Shown: positions 20,601 through 29,645 of the stretch, in pieces
Position numbering within the stretch: position 1 is the stretch's first letter
Layout: every line of letters starts with the position of its first letter
From: an uncultured Flavobacteriaceae bacterium
GTDB taxonomy: Bacteria; Bacteroidota; Bacteroidia; Flavobacteriales; Flavobacteriaceae
Direction: 5' to 3'
Length of the DNA stretch: 64,000 bases
Assembly: GCA_943842245.1 (NCBI GenBank)
Contig: CALTAJ010000002.1
Span: 1,065,700-1,129,699, forward strand
Program-made: the position numbers and the translations under genes
Notes under the pieces: model-generated
Seen by the model: only the letters and a program-made list of their open reading frames with translations
Database searches by the model: none
Told to the model about the DNA's origin: nothing

Positions 20601-21080
20601 TTAGGATTGATTGCATTTCAAATGCCATTTGTAATATTAATGACTATGATGGGAATTATTGCTCTAGCAGGAATTGTTGTTAATAACGGGGTTGTACTTT
20701 TAGACTATACTCAATTGTTAATAGATAGAAAAAGTTTAGAACTTGAACTGCCTGAAGGTTCTCTTTTAGAAAAAAAAGAAGTAACTCTCGCTATTATTGA
20801 AGGAGGTACCGCTCGTCTTCGCCCAGTAATACTTACAGCTATAACCACAGTTTTGGGATTAATCCCATTAGCTATTGGACTCAATATTGACTTTTTTGCA
20901 CTATTCTCCGAATGGGATCCTAAGATTTATATTGGTGGTGACAATGTTATTTTTTGGGGTCCCCTTGCCTGGACAGTCATCTTTGGGTTAACTTTTGCTA
21001 CCTTTTTAACATTAGTAATTGTTCCAGCTACCTTCTCAATCGTATATTCTATTAAAATTTGGATTAAGAAGTTTTTATAA
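17634..21080 (+). CDS. RND family efflux permease
   Basis: Inner-membrane proton-driven exporter of 1148 residues, somewhat longer than the usual 1030 to 1050. It has the RND plan of one N-terminal membrane helix, a porter domain, six helices, a second porter domain and a final helix bundle. Typical stretches include FPEIN near residue 47, GLVMGLGMLVDNGIVVVENV in TM4 and GGTARLRPVILTAITTVLGL near the C-terminus. Substrate is not predictable, but the TM4 pattern is closer to multidrug (HAE1-like) pumps. Last gene of the operon, followed by a terminator. Confidence 0.93.
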   Translation: MIEQKNTPKIKEFLFSSWAIEHKTVIYVIMTLFFILGISSYFTMPREAFPEINDTKVFVSVVYPGNTAEDIERIITDPLEEALKGVPNLVEIRSTSSEDFSVIDIELDENITIDDAKQKVKELVDGVTSGPDWPVFNNAKVEPNVFELDFSELQPILNISLIGNYPIKQLKVYAERLENRIEQLPQIKEVNIRGIQIFEVEVAVDIYKMTAAKVSFNDILGAISQENSTISSGNIVMGGQRRNIRLTGEIENPQQLRNFVVKTDGGPVYLGDLAEISFKEKEATSFARSFGEKAVLLDVVKRGGKNLILASQDIRRIVEQSQEIGLPSDLEITISNDQSNLTLNQVSELVNSIIFGILLVVTVLMFFLGFRNALFVGFAIPMSMFMSFMILSALGYTMNTMVLFGLVMGLGMLVDNGIVVVENVYRLMEKEGMSRIAAAKAGIGEIAFPIIVSTATTIAAFIPLGAWPGLMGEFMIYFPITLSVVLGSSLIVAVFFNSMLVSQFMEIKDREISTKSLWRLTIIMGGLGIVLLFGSPGVRVFGNLMVLTPLLFWMYKLFIKNLAHAFQNSFLVRLENNYQKFLAFALSGYKPGLFLGGTFFLLFTSFALMGIFPPSVEFFPENQPQQILVFIEYPDGTSIKKTNITTRRIESEIFDVISRQKYNQGNFNFLVESGVAQVGEGAGNPFIDNGNTNELPHKGKITLTMREFKLRGGISSEDLRKEIQEQLDGKFPGVAISVEKDANGPPAGYPITIEITGENYLGLIQTAEKMKDYLNRVNIPGVEELKIDVNKNKPGVQLNIDREKAGELGVSTSQVGQLLRTSLFGAKAGVYKKDGDDYEINVRFNKANRYDNNALYNQNIIFRDPSNGQIKEIPVTALIERKNTTSFNAIKHRQLNRVVTLYSPVLADFNANAVVDQVKNALVSYKLPKDVQFKFSGEIEEQEKNMDFLSNALLSALGLILLLLVFQFNSISKPLIILLSIFLSFTGVFLGLIAFQMPFVILMTMMGIIALAGIVVNNGVVLLDYTQLLIDRKSLELELPEGSLLEKKEVTLAIIEGGTARLRPVILTAITTVLGLIPLAIGLNIDFFALFSEWDPKIYIGGDNVIFWGPLAWTVIFGLTFATFLTLVIVPATFSIVYSIKIWIKKFL

Positions 21081-21088
21081 AGAATACT

Positions 21089-21120
21089 AAATCCTGTGGT
21101 TTGCGCTTCAGGATTTTTTA
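21089..21120 (+). terminator. Intrinsic terminator after the RND operon
   Basis: AAATCCTG pairs with CAGGATTT (8 bp, 12-base loop) and is followed by a T-rich run. It lies between the RND pump stop and aspS, and it overlaps the alternative GTG start the track gives to aspS, which argues for the later ATG. Confidence 0.8.
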
Positions 21121-21143
21121 TTTTTACAATAATTAAAGAACTT

Positions 21144-22898
21144 ATGTATAGATCACACGACTGCGGCTCACTGAGATTCGAAAACATAAATCAAAATGTT
21201 ACTTTATCAGGATGGGTTCATAAAAGTAGAAATAAAGGTTTTATCATTTGGGTTGATCTAAGAGACCGTTATGGAATTACTCAATTAATTTTTGATGAGA
21301 AACGCAGTCCCAAAAATGTTTTTGAAAAAGTACAAAATATTGGCCGTGAATTTGTAATACAAATTAAAGGAGTGGTTATTGAACGAGAATCTAAAAATTC
21401 CAATATAAAATCTGGAGCTGTTGAAGTTTTAGTAAACGAACTCAATATACTTAATAAGTCAAAAACACCGCCTTTCACCCTTGAAGACACTACCGACGGA
21501 GGGGAGGAACTAAGAATGCAATATCGCTATTTGGATATTCGTAGAAATCCTATAAAAGATAAATTGATCTTTCGATCTAAAGTATCCAATACAGTTCGAA
21601 ATTATTTAACATCTGAAGGATTTATTGACATAGAAACTCCCTATTTGATAAAATCTACTCCTGAGGGAGCGCGTGACTTCGTGGTACCCTCAAGAATGAA
21701 TTCGGGTCAGTTTTATGCTCTTCCTCAGTCGCCTCAAACTTTTAAACAATTATTGATGATTGGTGGTTTGGATAAGTATTTTCAAATTGTAAAATGCTTT
21801 AGAGACGAGGATTTACGAGCTGATCGCCAGCCAGAATTTACGCAGATTGATTGCGAGATGACGTTTGTCGAGCAAGAAGATATTCTTAATCAATTTGAAG
21901 GACTTACGCGTCATCTAATTAAAGAAATTAGAGGTATTGAAATTGAATCCTTCCCAAGAATATCCTATGAAAAGGCAATGAAAACTTATGGAAATGATAA
22001 ACCAGATATTCGATTTGGAATGAAATTTATAGAACTTAACGATTTGACTCAAGGTAAAGGATTTGATGTCTTTGATAGTCAAGAGTTAGTTGTAGGAATT
22101 GCTGTACCAGGTGCAGCTTCATATTCAAGAAAAGAAATCGATGCTCTGGTCGATTGGGTCAAACGTCCTCAAATTGGCGCTAAAGGACTAGTTTGGATAA
22201 AATGTAATGATGATGGAAAATATAAATCTTCAGTTGATAAGTTTTTCACTGAATCTCAAATAGCCACTTGGGCTGAACGCTCTGGGGCAATAACTGGAGA
22301 TTTAATATTAATTCTTTCAGGAGAAGTCAAAACTACTCGCACTCAACTTAGTGCACTTCGAATGGAATTAGCAGAACGCATGGGTTTAAGAGATCCTAAA
22401 GTCTTCGCACCAATTTGGGTTACAGACTTTCCACTTTTAGAATGGGATAAGGAAACTAATCGCTTTCACGCCATGCACCACCCGTTTACTGCCCCTAAAC
22501 CTGAACATTTAGATTTATTGAAGACAGACCCTGGTAATGTAAATGCGAATGCTTATGATTTGGTATTGAACGGAAATGAAATTGGAGGAGGATCCATTAG
22601 GATACACGATCAAAAACTACAATCTCAAATGTTTGAATTACTTGGTTTTTCTAAACAAGAGGCTAAAGCACAGTTTGGCTTCTTAATGAATGCTTTTAGT
22701 TACGGTGCTCCCCCTCATGGAGGAATTGCTTTTGGTTTAGACAGATTAGTAGCTATTTTAGGAGGGGAAGAAACCATTAGAGACTTTATAGCGTTTCCAA
22801 AAAACAATAGTGGCCGTGACGTGATGATAGATGCTCCTGCATTTATAAATGATACTCAACTTAAAGAGCTTTTTTTAAAAACACTTCCTAAAGAATAA
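21144..22898 (+). CDS. aspS: Aspartate--tRNA ligase
   Basis: Class II synthetase that charges tRNA-Asp. The ATG at 21144 ([11 protein letters not shown]) matches family N-termini and gives 584 residues; the track start at 21096 sits inside a terminator. Seen in order: OB-fold anticodon domain, motif 2 region [18 protein letters not shown], a GAD-type insertion (about 290 to 410), and motif 3 near [16 protein letters not shown]. The GAD insertion marks the bacterial type. Whether it is discriminating or also charges Asn cannot be told here. Confidence 0.96.
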   Translation: MYRSHDCGSLRFENINQNVTLSGWVHKSRNKGFIIWVDLRDRYGITQLIFDEKRSPKNVFEKVQNIGREFVIQIKGVVIERESKNSNIKSGAVEVLVNELNILNKSKTPPFTLEDTTDGGEELRMQYRYLDIRRNPIKDKLIFRSKVSNTVRNYLTSEGFIDIETPYLIKSTPEGARDFVVPSRMNSGQFYALPQSPQTFKQLLMIGGLDKYFQIVKCFRDEDLRADRQPEFTQIDCEMTFVEQEDILNQFEGLTRHLIKEIRGIEIESFPRISYEKAMKTYGNDKPDIRFGMKFIELNDLTQGKGFDVFDSQELVVGIAVPGAASYSRKEIDALVDWVKRPQIGAKGLVWIKCNDDGKYKSSVDKFFTESQIATWAERSGAITGDLILILSGEVKTTRTQLSALRMELAERMGLRDPKVFAPIWVTDFPLLEWDKETNRFHAMHHPFTAPKPEHLDLLKTDPGNVNANAYDLVLNGNEIGGGSIRIHDQKLQSQMFELLGFSKQEAKAQFGFLMNAFSYGAPPHGGIAFGLDRLVAILGGEETIRDFIAFPKNNSGRDVMIDAPAFINDTQLKELFLKTLPKE

Positions 22899-22901
22899 AG
22901 A

Positions 22902-23141
22902 ATGAAAAAAATTTTGTGGTTTTTATTTATCTTAATTCTAGTTGCATTGGGCTGTGGTATTTATATTAAAAATTACATAAATTTTGTCACTGGAGAACGC
23001 ATAATAGGTTTCACTGTTCTTACTGGAGCTTTTTTGTACTTGCCTCTTTTTCTATATTACCGGTGGAAAGATAAACGCCTTCAAGACTATACTCTTAGTG
23101 AAGAAAATCTTAAAAAAATTAAAGATGTTAGCCACAAATAA
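22902..23141 (+). CDS. Small two-helix membrane protein, function unknown
   Basis: A 79-residue protein with two hydrophobic segments (about 4 to 22 and 36 to 53) and a charged C-terminal tail (SEENLKKIKDV). The start lies 3 bases after the aspS stop, so it is likely co-transcribed. I do not recognise the family. Confidence 0.7.
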   Translation: MKKILWFLFILILVALGCGIYIKNYINFVTGERIIGFTVLTGAFLYLPLFLYYRWKDKRLQDYTLSEENLKKIKDVSHK

Positions 23142-23251
23142 ATTTATCTCAAAATAGTTATCACTTAGAAAATTCTTTTGAAAATAATTGACAATCAATA
23201 GCTTTCAAAATAAAAATGTATTAAAATGAATGCCGACCCAAATATTAACCC

Positions 23252-23259
23252 TAAATTTG
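23252..23259 (+). promoter_or_regulatory. Promoter -7 element of the cold-shock gene
   Basis: TAAATTTG matches TAnnTTTG fully, 25 bases before the ATG; no good -33 TTG is seen. The leader is short and AT-rich. Confidence 0.55.
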
Positions 23260-23284
23260 CAAAAATAATTTATTAAATAATAAC

Positions 23285-23476
23285 ATGACTGGTACAGTAA
23301 AATTTTTTAACGAAGCTAAAGGATTTGGTTTCATTACAAACGATGAGTCTGGAGAAGATGTATTCGTTCACATTTCAGCCCTAAACGGCGTGACCCTAAG
23401 AGAAGGGGCTAAAGTAGAGTATGTAGAAGAAGAAGGTAAAAAAGGGAAGCAAGCTTCCAATATTACTTTATTATAA
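23285..23476 (+). CDS. Cold-shock domain protein (CspA family)
   Basis: Small nucleic-acid chaperone of 63 residues forming one cold-shock OB-fold. Both RNA-binding motifs are present: RNP1 as KGFGFI and RNP2 as VFVHI. The start TGTVKFFNEAKGFGF is typical of Bacteroidota CspA/CspC proteins. It has its own promoter and a strong terminator, so it is a single-gene unit. Confidence 0.95.
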   Translation: MTGTVKFFNEAKGFGFITNDESGEDVFVHISALNGVTLREGAKVEYVEEEGKKGKQASNITLL

Positions 23477-23498
23477 TATTACATTATTACTAGAATAT

Positions 23499-23528
23499 AA
23501 GCATCTTGGCAACAAGATGCTTTTTTAT
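23499..23528 (+). terminator. Intrinsic terminator with GCAA tetraloop after the cold-shock gene
   Basis: AAGCATCTTG pairs perfectly with CAAGATGCTT (10 bp) around a GCAA loop of the stable GNRA type, followed by six T. It ends transcription of the cold-shock gene and faces the convergent tadA. Confidence 0.9.
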
Positions 23529-23962
23529 TTTCTTTTTTTCAGAAAAAAGTCTTGAAGCATTTTCTTAGAATCAGCTTCCATTACTCCACTAGTTATTTTT
23601 GTCTTTGGGTGAAGCTTTATAGCTGCCTGTTGAAATCCTCGTTTAGAATCTTTACAAGCATATACCAGCCGGTCTAACTGACTCCAGATTAATGCGCCAG
23701 CACACATTACGCAGGGCTCCAGGGTAACATAAAGGGTGCATCCTACAAGATACTTTCCATTTAAGAAATTAGCTGCTGAAGTAATAGCTTGCATCTCAGC
23801 ATGGGCAGTAACATCATTTAGCTTCTCGGTCAAGTTATGAGCGCGAGCTATTACCCTTTGATCAACAACAACTATAGCCCCTACTGGAACTTCATCTTGA
23901 ATTTCAGCCTTTTCAGCCTCTTTTAAGGCAAGCTTCATAAAATAAGTGTCATCTAATTTCAT
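23525..23962 (-). CDS. tadA: tRNA adenosine(34) deaminase TadA
   Basis: Zinc enzyme that converts A34 to inosine in tRNA-Arg. The 145-residue protein has the deaminase motifs TAHAEMQAI (His zinc ligand and proton-shuttle Glu, about residue 52) and LEPCVMCAGAL (two Cys ligands). Length and motifs fit TadA. It is divergent from dxs. Confidence 0.94.
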   Translation of the reverse strand: MKLDDTYFMKLALKEAEKAEIQDEVPVGAIVVVDQRVIARAHNLTEKLNDVTAHAEMQAITSAANFLNGKYLVGCTLYVTLEPCVMCAGALIWSQLDRLVYACKDSKRGFQQAAIKLHPKTKITSGVMEADSKKMLQDFFLKKRK

Positions 23963-24024
23963 GGCCTAAAAATACACATTCTAATACGTTCTTTTCTCAT
24001 AATGTTTTGCATTACCTTTACATA

Positions 24025-25803
24025 ATGGCTTCCGACCAATTTAAGCATATTCAAAAACCCGAAGATCTTCGTAAACTGTTGCCAGAAGATCTTAAAGTTT
24101 TTGCAGTAGAACTTCGCCAAGAAATCATAAATATCATAGCTAAAGGTGAAGGACATTTGGGTTCAAGCCTTGGCACTGTTGAGCTCACTATTGCGTTACA
24201 TTATTGCTTTAATACTCCTAAAGATTTGATAATTTGGGATGTTGGTCATCAAGCTTATGGACATAAAATGATTACTGGGAGACGAAAGGCCTTTCAGAAG
24301 TTAAGACAGCGAAATGGAATTAGTGGTTTTCCGAAACGAGATGAAAGCCCCTATGATACTTTTGGAACAGGACATGCAGGTACCGCTATATCGGCAGCAC
24401 TAGGCATGGCGCTAAGTGCTAAAACAGAAGATCAAAACAGATTGCATATTGCAGTGGTTGGAGATGCTTCAATTGCAAATGGTATGGCTTTTGAAGCTTT
24501 AAATCATTTAGGTACAACTCAAGCTAATGTCCTAGTAATATTAAATGATAATAGTATGGGCATTGATCCCAGTGTAGGCGCTTTAAAAAAATTTTTTAAT
24601 ACTGTAAAAAAAGAAACGCCTTCAACACTTAATTTTTTCCAATCTTTAAATCTTTCCTATCAAGGACCTATAAATGGTCATAATATTGAAATTCTATTGT
24701 CAACCTTAGAAAATCAAAAAAAACAAAAAGGCCCTAGAATTCTTCACGTTGTTACTACTAAAGGAAAAGGACTCCCTTTGGCAGAAGAAAAACAAATTAT
24801 ATATCATGCTCCCGGTAAATTTGATCCTTTAACAGGAAAATTAAACCCTTCAAAAGGAAATAAAAAATTGAAATTTCAAACCATTTTTGGAGAAACTCTG
24901 TTAAAGCTCGCATTAATAAATAAAAGTATAGTTGCAATCACACCCGCTATGCCAACGGGGAGTGGATTGGTAAAGATGCTAGAAACCCTGCCAAAACAAT
25001 GTATAGATGTAGGTATTGCTGAACAACACGCAGTCACTCTAGCTGCAGGAATGGCAAGTCAAGGTATGCTCCCATTTTGCGTTATATACTCTACTTTTTT
25101 ACAGCGTGCCTATGATCAAATCATTCATGATGTAGCGATACAAAAACTACCAATAATTTTCTGTATTGATCGAGCAGGAATTGTGGGTCACGATGGACCC
25201 ACGCATCATGGCCTTTTTGACATTTCATTTTTAAGATGTATCCCTAATATTCAGATTGTTGCACCAAGAGATTCGCAAGAGCTTCAAAACATCGTTTATA
25301 CCGCTCAATTGGGGATTAATTTACCATTAGCTATTCGCTACCCTAGAGGCTACAGCGAAAAAAAATCTCTCTCTTTTGATTTTAAAAAAATTCCTTGGGG
25401 TAAAGGGACCCTTTTAAAAAATGGAAGCCATATTGCTATTTTATCCCTAGGAACTATATCAAAAAATATTGAAAAAGCTCTCAGCCATGTTAATTATCCT
25501 GAAGCTTTTGCACATTTTGACTTGTGTTTTGCAAAGCCCTTGGATGAAGAATTACTTCACAAAGTATTTAATAAATTTAAAACAGTTGTTGTATTTGAAG
25601 AAGGAGTAAAACAAGGTGGAGTTGGAAGTGCTGTGCTAGAGTTTGCTTCACAAAAATTGTATCAAGTTCCCATCCATTTAGAGGGTGTATCAGATATCTT
25701 TGTTCCTCACGGAGATACTGATGAACTTTTTCAAGAAATAGGACTAGATGTAAGTGGAATAACAAAAAAACTTCAGTTGTTATTAAATAAAGTGTTGGGA
25801 TGA
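24025..25803 (+). CDS. dxs: 1-deoxy-D-xylulose-5-phosphate synthase
   Basis: TPP-dependent entry enzyme of the MEP isoprenoid pathway, condensing pyruvate with glyceraldehyde 3-phosphate. The ATG at 24025 (MASDQFKH) gives 592 residues; the track start is a TTG six codons upstream. Seen: GEGHLGSSLG near residue 40, the TPP-binding stretch GDASIANGMAFEAL with NDN about 30 residues later, the transketolase pyrimidine domain with DIGIAEQHAVTLAAGMA-like sequence and GPTHHGLFD. It supplies precursors for the crtY and polyprenyl synthase products. Confidence 0.95.
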   Translation: MASDQFKHIQKPEDLRKLLPEDLKVFAVELRQEIINIIAKGEGHLGSSLGTVELTIALHYCFNTPKDLIIWDVGHQAYGHKMITGRRKAFQKLRQRNGISGFPKRDESPYDTFGTGHAGTAISAALGMALSAKTEDQNRLHIAVVGDASIANGMAFEALNHLGTTQANVLVILNDNSMGIDPSVGALKKFFNTVKKETPSTLNFFQSLNLSYQGPINGHNIEILLSTLENQKKQKGPRILHVVTTKGKGLPLAEEKQIIYHAPGKFDPLTGKLNPSKGNKKLKFQTIFGETLLKLALINKSIVAITPAMPTGSGLVKMLETLPKQCIDVGIAEQHAVTLAAGMASQGMLPFCVIYSTFLQRAYDQIIHDVAIQKLPIIFCIDRAGIVGHDGPTHHGLFDISFLRCIPNIQIVAPRDSQELQNIVYTAQLGINLPLAIRYPRGYSEKKSLSFDFKKIPWGKGTLLKNGSHIAILSLGTISKNIEKALSHVNYPEAFAHFDLCFAKPLDEELLHKVFNKFKTVVVFEEGVKQGGVGSAVLEFASQKLYQVPIHLEGVSDIFVPHGDTDELFQEIGLDVSGITKKLQLLLNKVLG

Positions 25804-25847
25804 GTTACGGAGAATTTTAGTTTTTTAATTTTAACCTAAATGTATCT

Positions 25848-28676
25848 ATGAGTGCTCAAAAACGTCTTTTTTTACTTGATGCCTTTGCCTTAATTTTTAG
25901 AGGCTACTATGCTTTTATAAAAAATCCCAGAATTAATTCTAAGGGGATGAACACCTCTGCAATTTTGGGTTTTACAAATTCATTGCTAGATGTTATTAAA
26001 AGAGAACGCCCCGACTATCTTGCTGTATGTTTTGATAAAGGTGGATCTAAGAGCAGAACTGATCTTTTCACTGAATATAAATCTAATCGAGATGAAACTC
26101 CAGAGGCCATTAGTTTAGCAATACCTTATATTCAAAAAATTTTAGATGCAATGCACATTCCTGTAGTAGTCAAAGAAGGTTATGAAGCAGATGATATCAT
26201 AGGAACACTATCTAAACAAGCGGAAAAAGAAGGTTATCAAGTTTTCATGGTCACACCCGATAAAGACTTTGCTCAATTAGTTTCTGAAAATATTTTTATG
26301 TATCGTCCCTCTCGCATGGGAAATGGAATAGAAATTTGGGGAGTTCCAGAAGTACAAAAAAAGTTTGAAGTAGAGCGTCCAGAACAAGTCATTGATTACT
26401 TAGGTATGATGGGTGATGCCGTTGATAATATACCTGGACTACCTGGAGTAGGAGATAAAACTGCTAAAAAATTATTAAAAACATATGGCAGTATGGAGGC
26501 TTTATTAGAGAATGCACACGAGGTCAAAGGAAAACTAGGTGAAAAAATTAATGCTAATAAAGACCAAGGAATCTTATCCAAGGAGTTGGCGACAATTCTT
26601 TTGGATGTACCTGTAACTTTCGATGCTGAAAAGTATGCCTTAAGAGACCCCAATCAATCAAAAGTCAGTGTACTTTTTCAAGAATTAGAGTTTCGGAGAA
26701 TGGCTGAAAACTTTAACAAGATTTTTGCCTCAAAAGAAGAGCCTGTAATTTCTGATGATAAAATAAATACATCAAATCAAAAAGTTCTTCAAGAGGGTCA
26801 ACAGTTCGACTTATTTTCTTCTCCTGGAAGCGGAAGTTCAACCCAAAATGATTCCTTAAACAGGAAAGATTTATCCACAAAAGAACACTGGTATCAAACC
26901 GTTAATAGTAAAAAAGCACGTGAATTATTGTTAAAAAAACTGTTACGTGAAAAACAGATTTGTTTTCATATAGAGTCGACCTCTGCAGATGCTTTGGAGG
27001 CTGATCTATTAGGAATTTCATTTTGTTGGAGTCCTGGTAAAGGCTATTACTTGGCCTTACCAAATGACAGAAAACAGATGATTCAAATTTTACAATACTT
27101 TAAACCCTTTTTTGAACATCCTGAAATAGAAAAAATTGGTCATAATTTAAAGTATGACTTAAAAATATTGAGAAATTATAATATTCAAGTTCAATCACCC
27201 TTCTTTGATACAATGGTTGCGCATTATTTAGTAAATCCTGATATGCGTCACAATATAGATGTTTTAGCTGAGACATATTTAAATTATAATCCTCAACCCA
27301 TAACTGATCTTATTGGCAAGAAAGGTAAAAATCAAATAAGCTTGAAAGACATAGCTTTAGATCAACAAACTGAATATGCAGTTGAAGATGCTGATATTAC
27401 CCTTCAACTGAAGCAGTATTTTGAAAAAGAAATGGAAGCTGCAAATACCTTGTCATTATATAAGCAGGTCGAACTTCCCCTAGTAGAAGTACTTTCAGAA
27501 ATGGAGTGTGAAGGAATTAATCTAGATACCGCATTTTTAAAAGAACTTTCTAAAGGACTGTCAAGTGATATCGAGATCTTGGAAAAAACTATTTTTGAAG
27601 ATGCTGGTGAAACCTTTAACTTGGGGTCTCCTAAGCAATTAGGTCCAATTTTATTTGAAAAATTAAATCTTGTAGAAAAGCCAAAAAAAACAAAAACAGG
27701 TCAGTATTCTACTGCTGAGGAGGTTCTTTCTGCGTTAGCTAAAGATCATCCTATAATTTCAAACATATTAGAGTGGAGGTCACTCAAGAAACTTCAAAAC
27801 ACATATGTAGACGCTCTTCCAAAGGAAATCAATCTAAAAACTAATCGTGTTCATACAATTTATAATCAAGCTGTTGCTTCTACAGGCCGTTTAAGCAGTA
27901 ATAATCCTAACCTCCAAAATATTCCGATAAGAACCCCTCGTGGGCAACAAGTTCGTAAAGCATTTATCCCACGCGATAAAGAACATGTTCTTGTTGCTGC
28001 AGATTATTCTCAAATTGAATTACGTATCATAGCAGCATTAAGCAAAGATTTAAGTATGATAGATGCATTTCAAAATAATGAAGATATTCATTCAGCTACT
28101 GCTGCTAAAGTATTTGGGGTTTCACTGGAAAATGTTACAAAAGAACAACGCAGTAACGCTAAGACGGTAAACTTTGGTATAATTTATGGAGTCTCTGCAT
28201 TTGGTTTGAGTCAGCAAACTAGTTTAACTAGGACCGAATCTAAGGAATTGATAGAGACTTATTATGCAACATATCCTAAACTGAGGAATTACATTCAAGA
28301 TCAAATAGATTTTGCCAGAGACAACGGTTATGTCTCGACTGTATTAGGTAGAAGACGCTATCTAAAAGATATTAATTCTCAAAATGCGATTGTTCGTGGT
28401 GCGGCAGAACGTAATGCGGTAAACGCTCCTATTCAAGGAAGCGCTGCAGATATTATTAAATTAGCCATGATTTCTATTCAAAAAGAATTACGAAATAAAA
28501 ACTGGAAGTCAAAAATGTTACTTCAAGTACATGATGAATTAGTTTTTGATGTCCCAAAAACAGAATTAACAGCTCTAAAAACAATGGTCAAAACCAAAAT
28601 GGAAAATGCATTTAAAATCGATGTCCCATTATTAGTAGACATAGGTGTTGGAGCGAATTGGTTAGAAGCCCACTAG
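25848..28676 (+). CDS. polA: DNA polymerase I
   Basis: Repair and Okazaki-fragment polymerase of 942 residues. Order: 5'-3' flap nuclease (about 1 to 300, with DAVDNIPGLPGVGDKTA), 3'-5' exonuclease (about 350 to 530) and polymerase with motif A ADYSQIELRI, motif B RSNAKTVNFGIIYG and motif C VHDELVFDV. In the exonuclease, motif I reads CFHIEST where the usual form is FDTET, so the first metal-binding Asp (D355 of E. coli) is His 374 here; the Glu of motif I, the Asn and Asp of NLKYD and the Tyr and Asp of YAVEDAD are kept. Proofreading may be weakened. Confidence 0.96.
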   Translation: MSAQKRLFLLDAFALIFRGYYAFIKNPRINSKGMNTSAILGFTNSLLDVIKRERPDYLAVCFDKGGSKSRTDLFTEYKSNRDETPEAISLAIPYIQKILDAMHIPVVVKEGYEADDIIGTLSKQAEKEGYQVFMVTPDKDFAQLVSENIFMYRPSRMGNGIEIWGVPEVQKKFEVERPEQVIDYLGMMGDAVDNIPGLPGVGDKTAKKLLKTYGSMEALLENAHEVKGKLGEKINANKDQGILSKELATILLDVPVTFDAEKYALRDPNQSKVSVLFQELEFRRMAENFNKIFASKEEPVISDDKINTSNQKVLQEGQQFDLFSSPGSGSSTQNDSLNRKDLSTKEHWYQTVNSKKARELLLKKLLREKQICFHIESTSADALEADLLGISFCWSPGKGYYLALPNDRKQMIQILQYFKPFFEHPEIEKIGHNLKYDLKILRNYNIQVQSPFFDTMVAHYLVNPDMRHNIDVLAETYLNYNPQPITDLIGKKGKNQISLKDIALDQQTEYAVEDADITLQLKQYFEKEMEAANTLSLYKQVELPLVEVLSEMECEGINLDTAFLKELSKGLSSDIEILEKTIFEDAGETFNLGSPKQLGPILFEKLNLVEKPKKTKTGQYSTAEEVLSALAKDHPIISNILEWRSLKKLQNTYVDALPKEINLKTNRVHTIYNQAVASTGRLSSNNPNLQNIPIRTPRGQQVRKAFIPRDKEHVLVAADYSQIELRIIAALSKDLSMIDAFQNNEDIHSATAAKVFGVSLENVTKEQRSNAKTVNFGIIYGVSAFGLSQQTSLTRTESKELIETYYATYPKLRNYIQDQIDFARDNGYVSTVLGRRRYLKDINSQNAIVRGAAERNAVNAPIQGSAADIIKLAMISIQKELRNKNWKSKMLLQVHDELVFDVPKTELTALKTMVKTKMENAFKIDVPLLVDIGVGANWLEAH

Positions 28677-28746
28677 CTAATTTAGCTTAGTCAATAAGGC
28701 TCCAATAAATTTCAGGAAAAAATTTTTCAAAAGTAATTTATAATTG

Positions 28747-28754
28747 TACATTTG
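28747..28754 (+). promoter_or_regulatory. Promoter -7 element of rplM-rpsI
   Basis: TACATTTG matches TAnnTTTG fully. Transcription would start near 28760, leaving a leader of about 35 bases that holds a hairpin. Confidence 0.6.
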
Positions 28755-28758
28755 CAGC

Positions 28759-28780
28759 CCGTTGAAGCAATTTCAGACGG
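28759..28780 (+). promoter_or_regulatory. Possible rplM leader hairpin
   Basis: CCGT-TGAA pairs with TTCA-(G)-ACGG, an 8-bp stem with one bulged G and the loop GCAAT, right after the expected start of transcription and 15 bases before the GTG of rplM. It may be a feedback site for the L13/S9 operon; this is inferred from position and structure only. Confidence 0.4.
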
Positions 28781-28795
28781 TTAAAATAAATAATT

Positions 28796-29251
28796 GTGAA
28801 TACATTAAGTTACAAAACTATATCTGCAAATGCGAGCACTGTTAATAAAGAATGGATCGTATTAGATGTAAAGAATCTTCCTTTAGGAAGAGTTTCAACA
28901 GCAATTGCAAATTTTTTACGTGGTAAATATAAAACTAATTATACACCCCACGTAGATTGTGGTGATAATGTAATTGTAATTAACGCTTCTACAGTTACTC
29001 TAAGTGGAAACAAATGGGAGCAAAAAGAATACATCCGACATACAGGATATCCTGGAGGACAACGTTCTTTAAACGCTCTTCAACTTCACAACAAAAAAGA
29101 TACACGTTTAGTAGAAAATGCTGTGCGTGGAATGTTACCTAAAAACAAATTAGGTGCCGAGCTTTTCAGAAATTTACGAGTTTTTGGAGGTGCTGACCAC
29201 AAACAAGACGCTCAAAACCCAAAAATGATTAACATTAACGATTACTTATAA
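28796..29251 (+). CDS. rplM: 50S ribosomal protein L13
   Basis: Ribosomal large-subunit protein uL13, 151 residues. It has the family sequence WIVLDVKNLPLGRVSTAIA near residue 20 and GMLPKNKLG near residue 110. The start is GTG; no ATG upstream fits. The stop overlaps the rpsI start (TAATG), the classic rplM-rpsI pair. Confidence 0.98.
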   Translation: MNTLSYKTISANASTVNKEWIVLDVKNLPLGRVSTAIANFLRGKYKTNYTPHVDCGDNVIVINASTVTLSGNKWEQKEYIRHTGYPGGQRSLNALQLHNKKDTRLVENAVRGMLPKNKLGAELFRNLRVFGGADHKQDAQNPKMININDYL

Positions 29252-29637
29252 TGGACACAGTTCACACTATTGGCCGTCGCAAAACCTCAATTGCCCGAAT
29301 ATTTATTAGTAAAGGGAAAGGAGCAATAACGGTAAACAAAAAAAATTATACAGATTACTTTCCAACACCCACTCTACAATATAAAATCCAACAACCTTTC
29401 ATGTTAACCAGCACAGAAGGAAATTATGATTTAAATATTACAGTAAAAGGTGGAGGAACCAATGGTCAAGCTGAAGCTGTTCGTTTAGGAATATCTAGAG
29501 CTTTATGTAAAATTAATGAAGAGTTTAGATCTGAATTGAAGCCTGAAGGATTGTTAACTAGAGATCCACGTATGGTGGAGCGAAAAAAGTTTGGCCAAAA
29601 GAAAGCAAGAAAAAAATTCCAATTCTCAAAACGTTAA
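29251..29637 (+). CDS. rpsI: 30S ribosomal protein S9
   Basis: Ribosomal small-subunit protein uS9, 128 residues. It begins with HTIGRRKTSIARIF and ends in the basic tail KKARKKFQFSKR that reaches the P-site tRNA. Translationally coupled to rplM. Confidence 0.98.
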   Translation: MDTVHTIGRRKTSIARIFISKGKGAITVNKKNYTDYFPTPTLQYKIQQPFMLTSTEGNYDLNITVKGGGTNGQAEAVRLGISRALCKINEEFRSELKPEGLLTRDPRMVERKKFGQKKARKKFQFSKR

Positions 29638-29645
29638 TTGGTATC

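Noticed and set aside
24007-24024. TTG at 24007 as the start of dxs
   Set aside because: The extra residues HYLYI are not family-like and the stretch looks like promoter sequence (TACCTTTA); ATG at 24025 fits.
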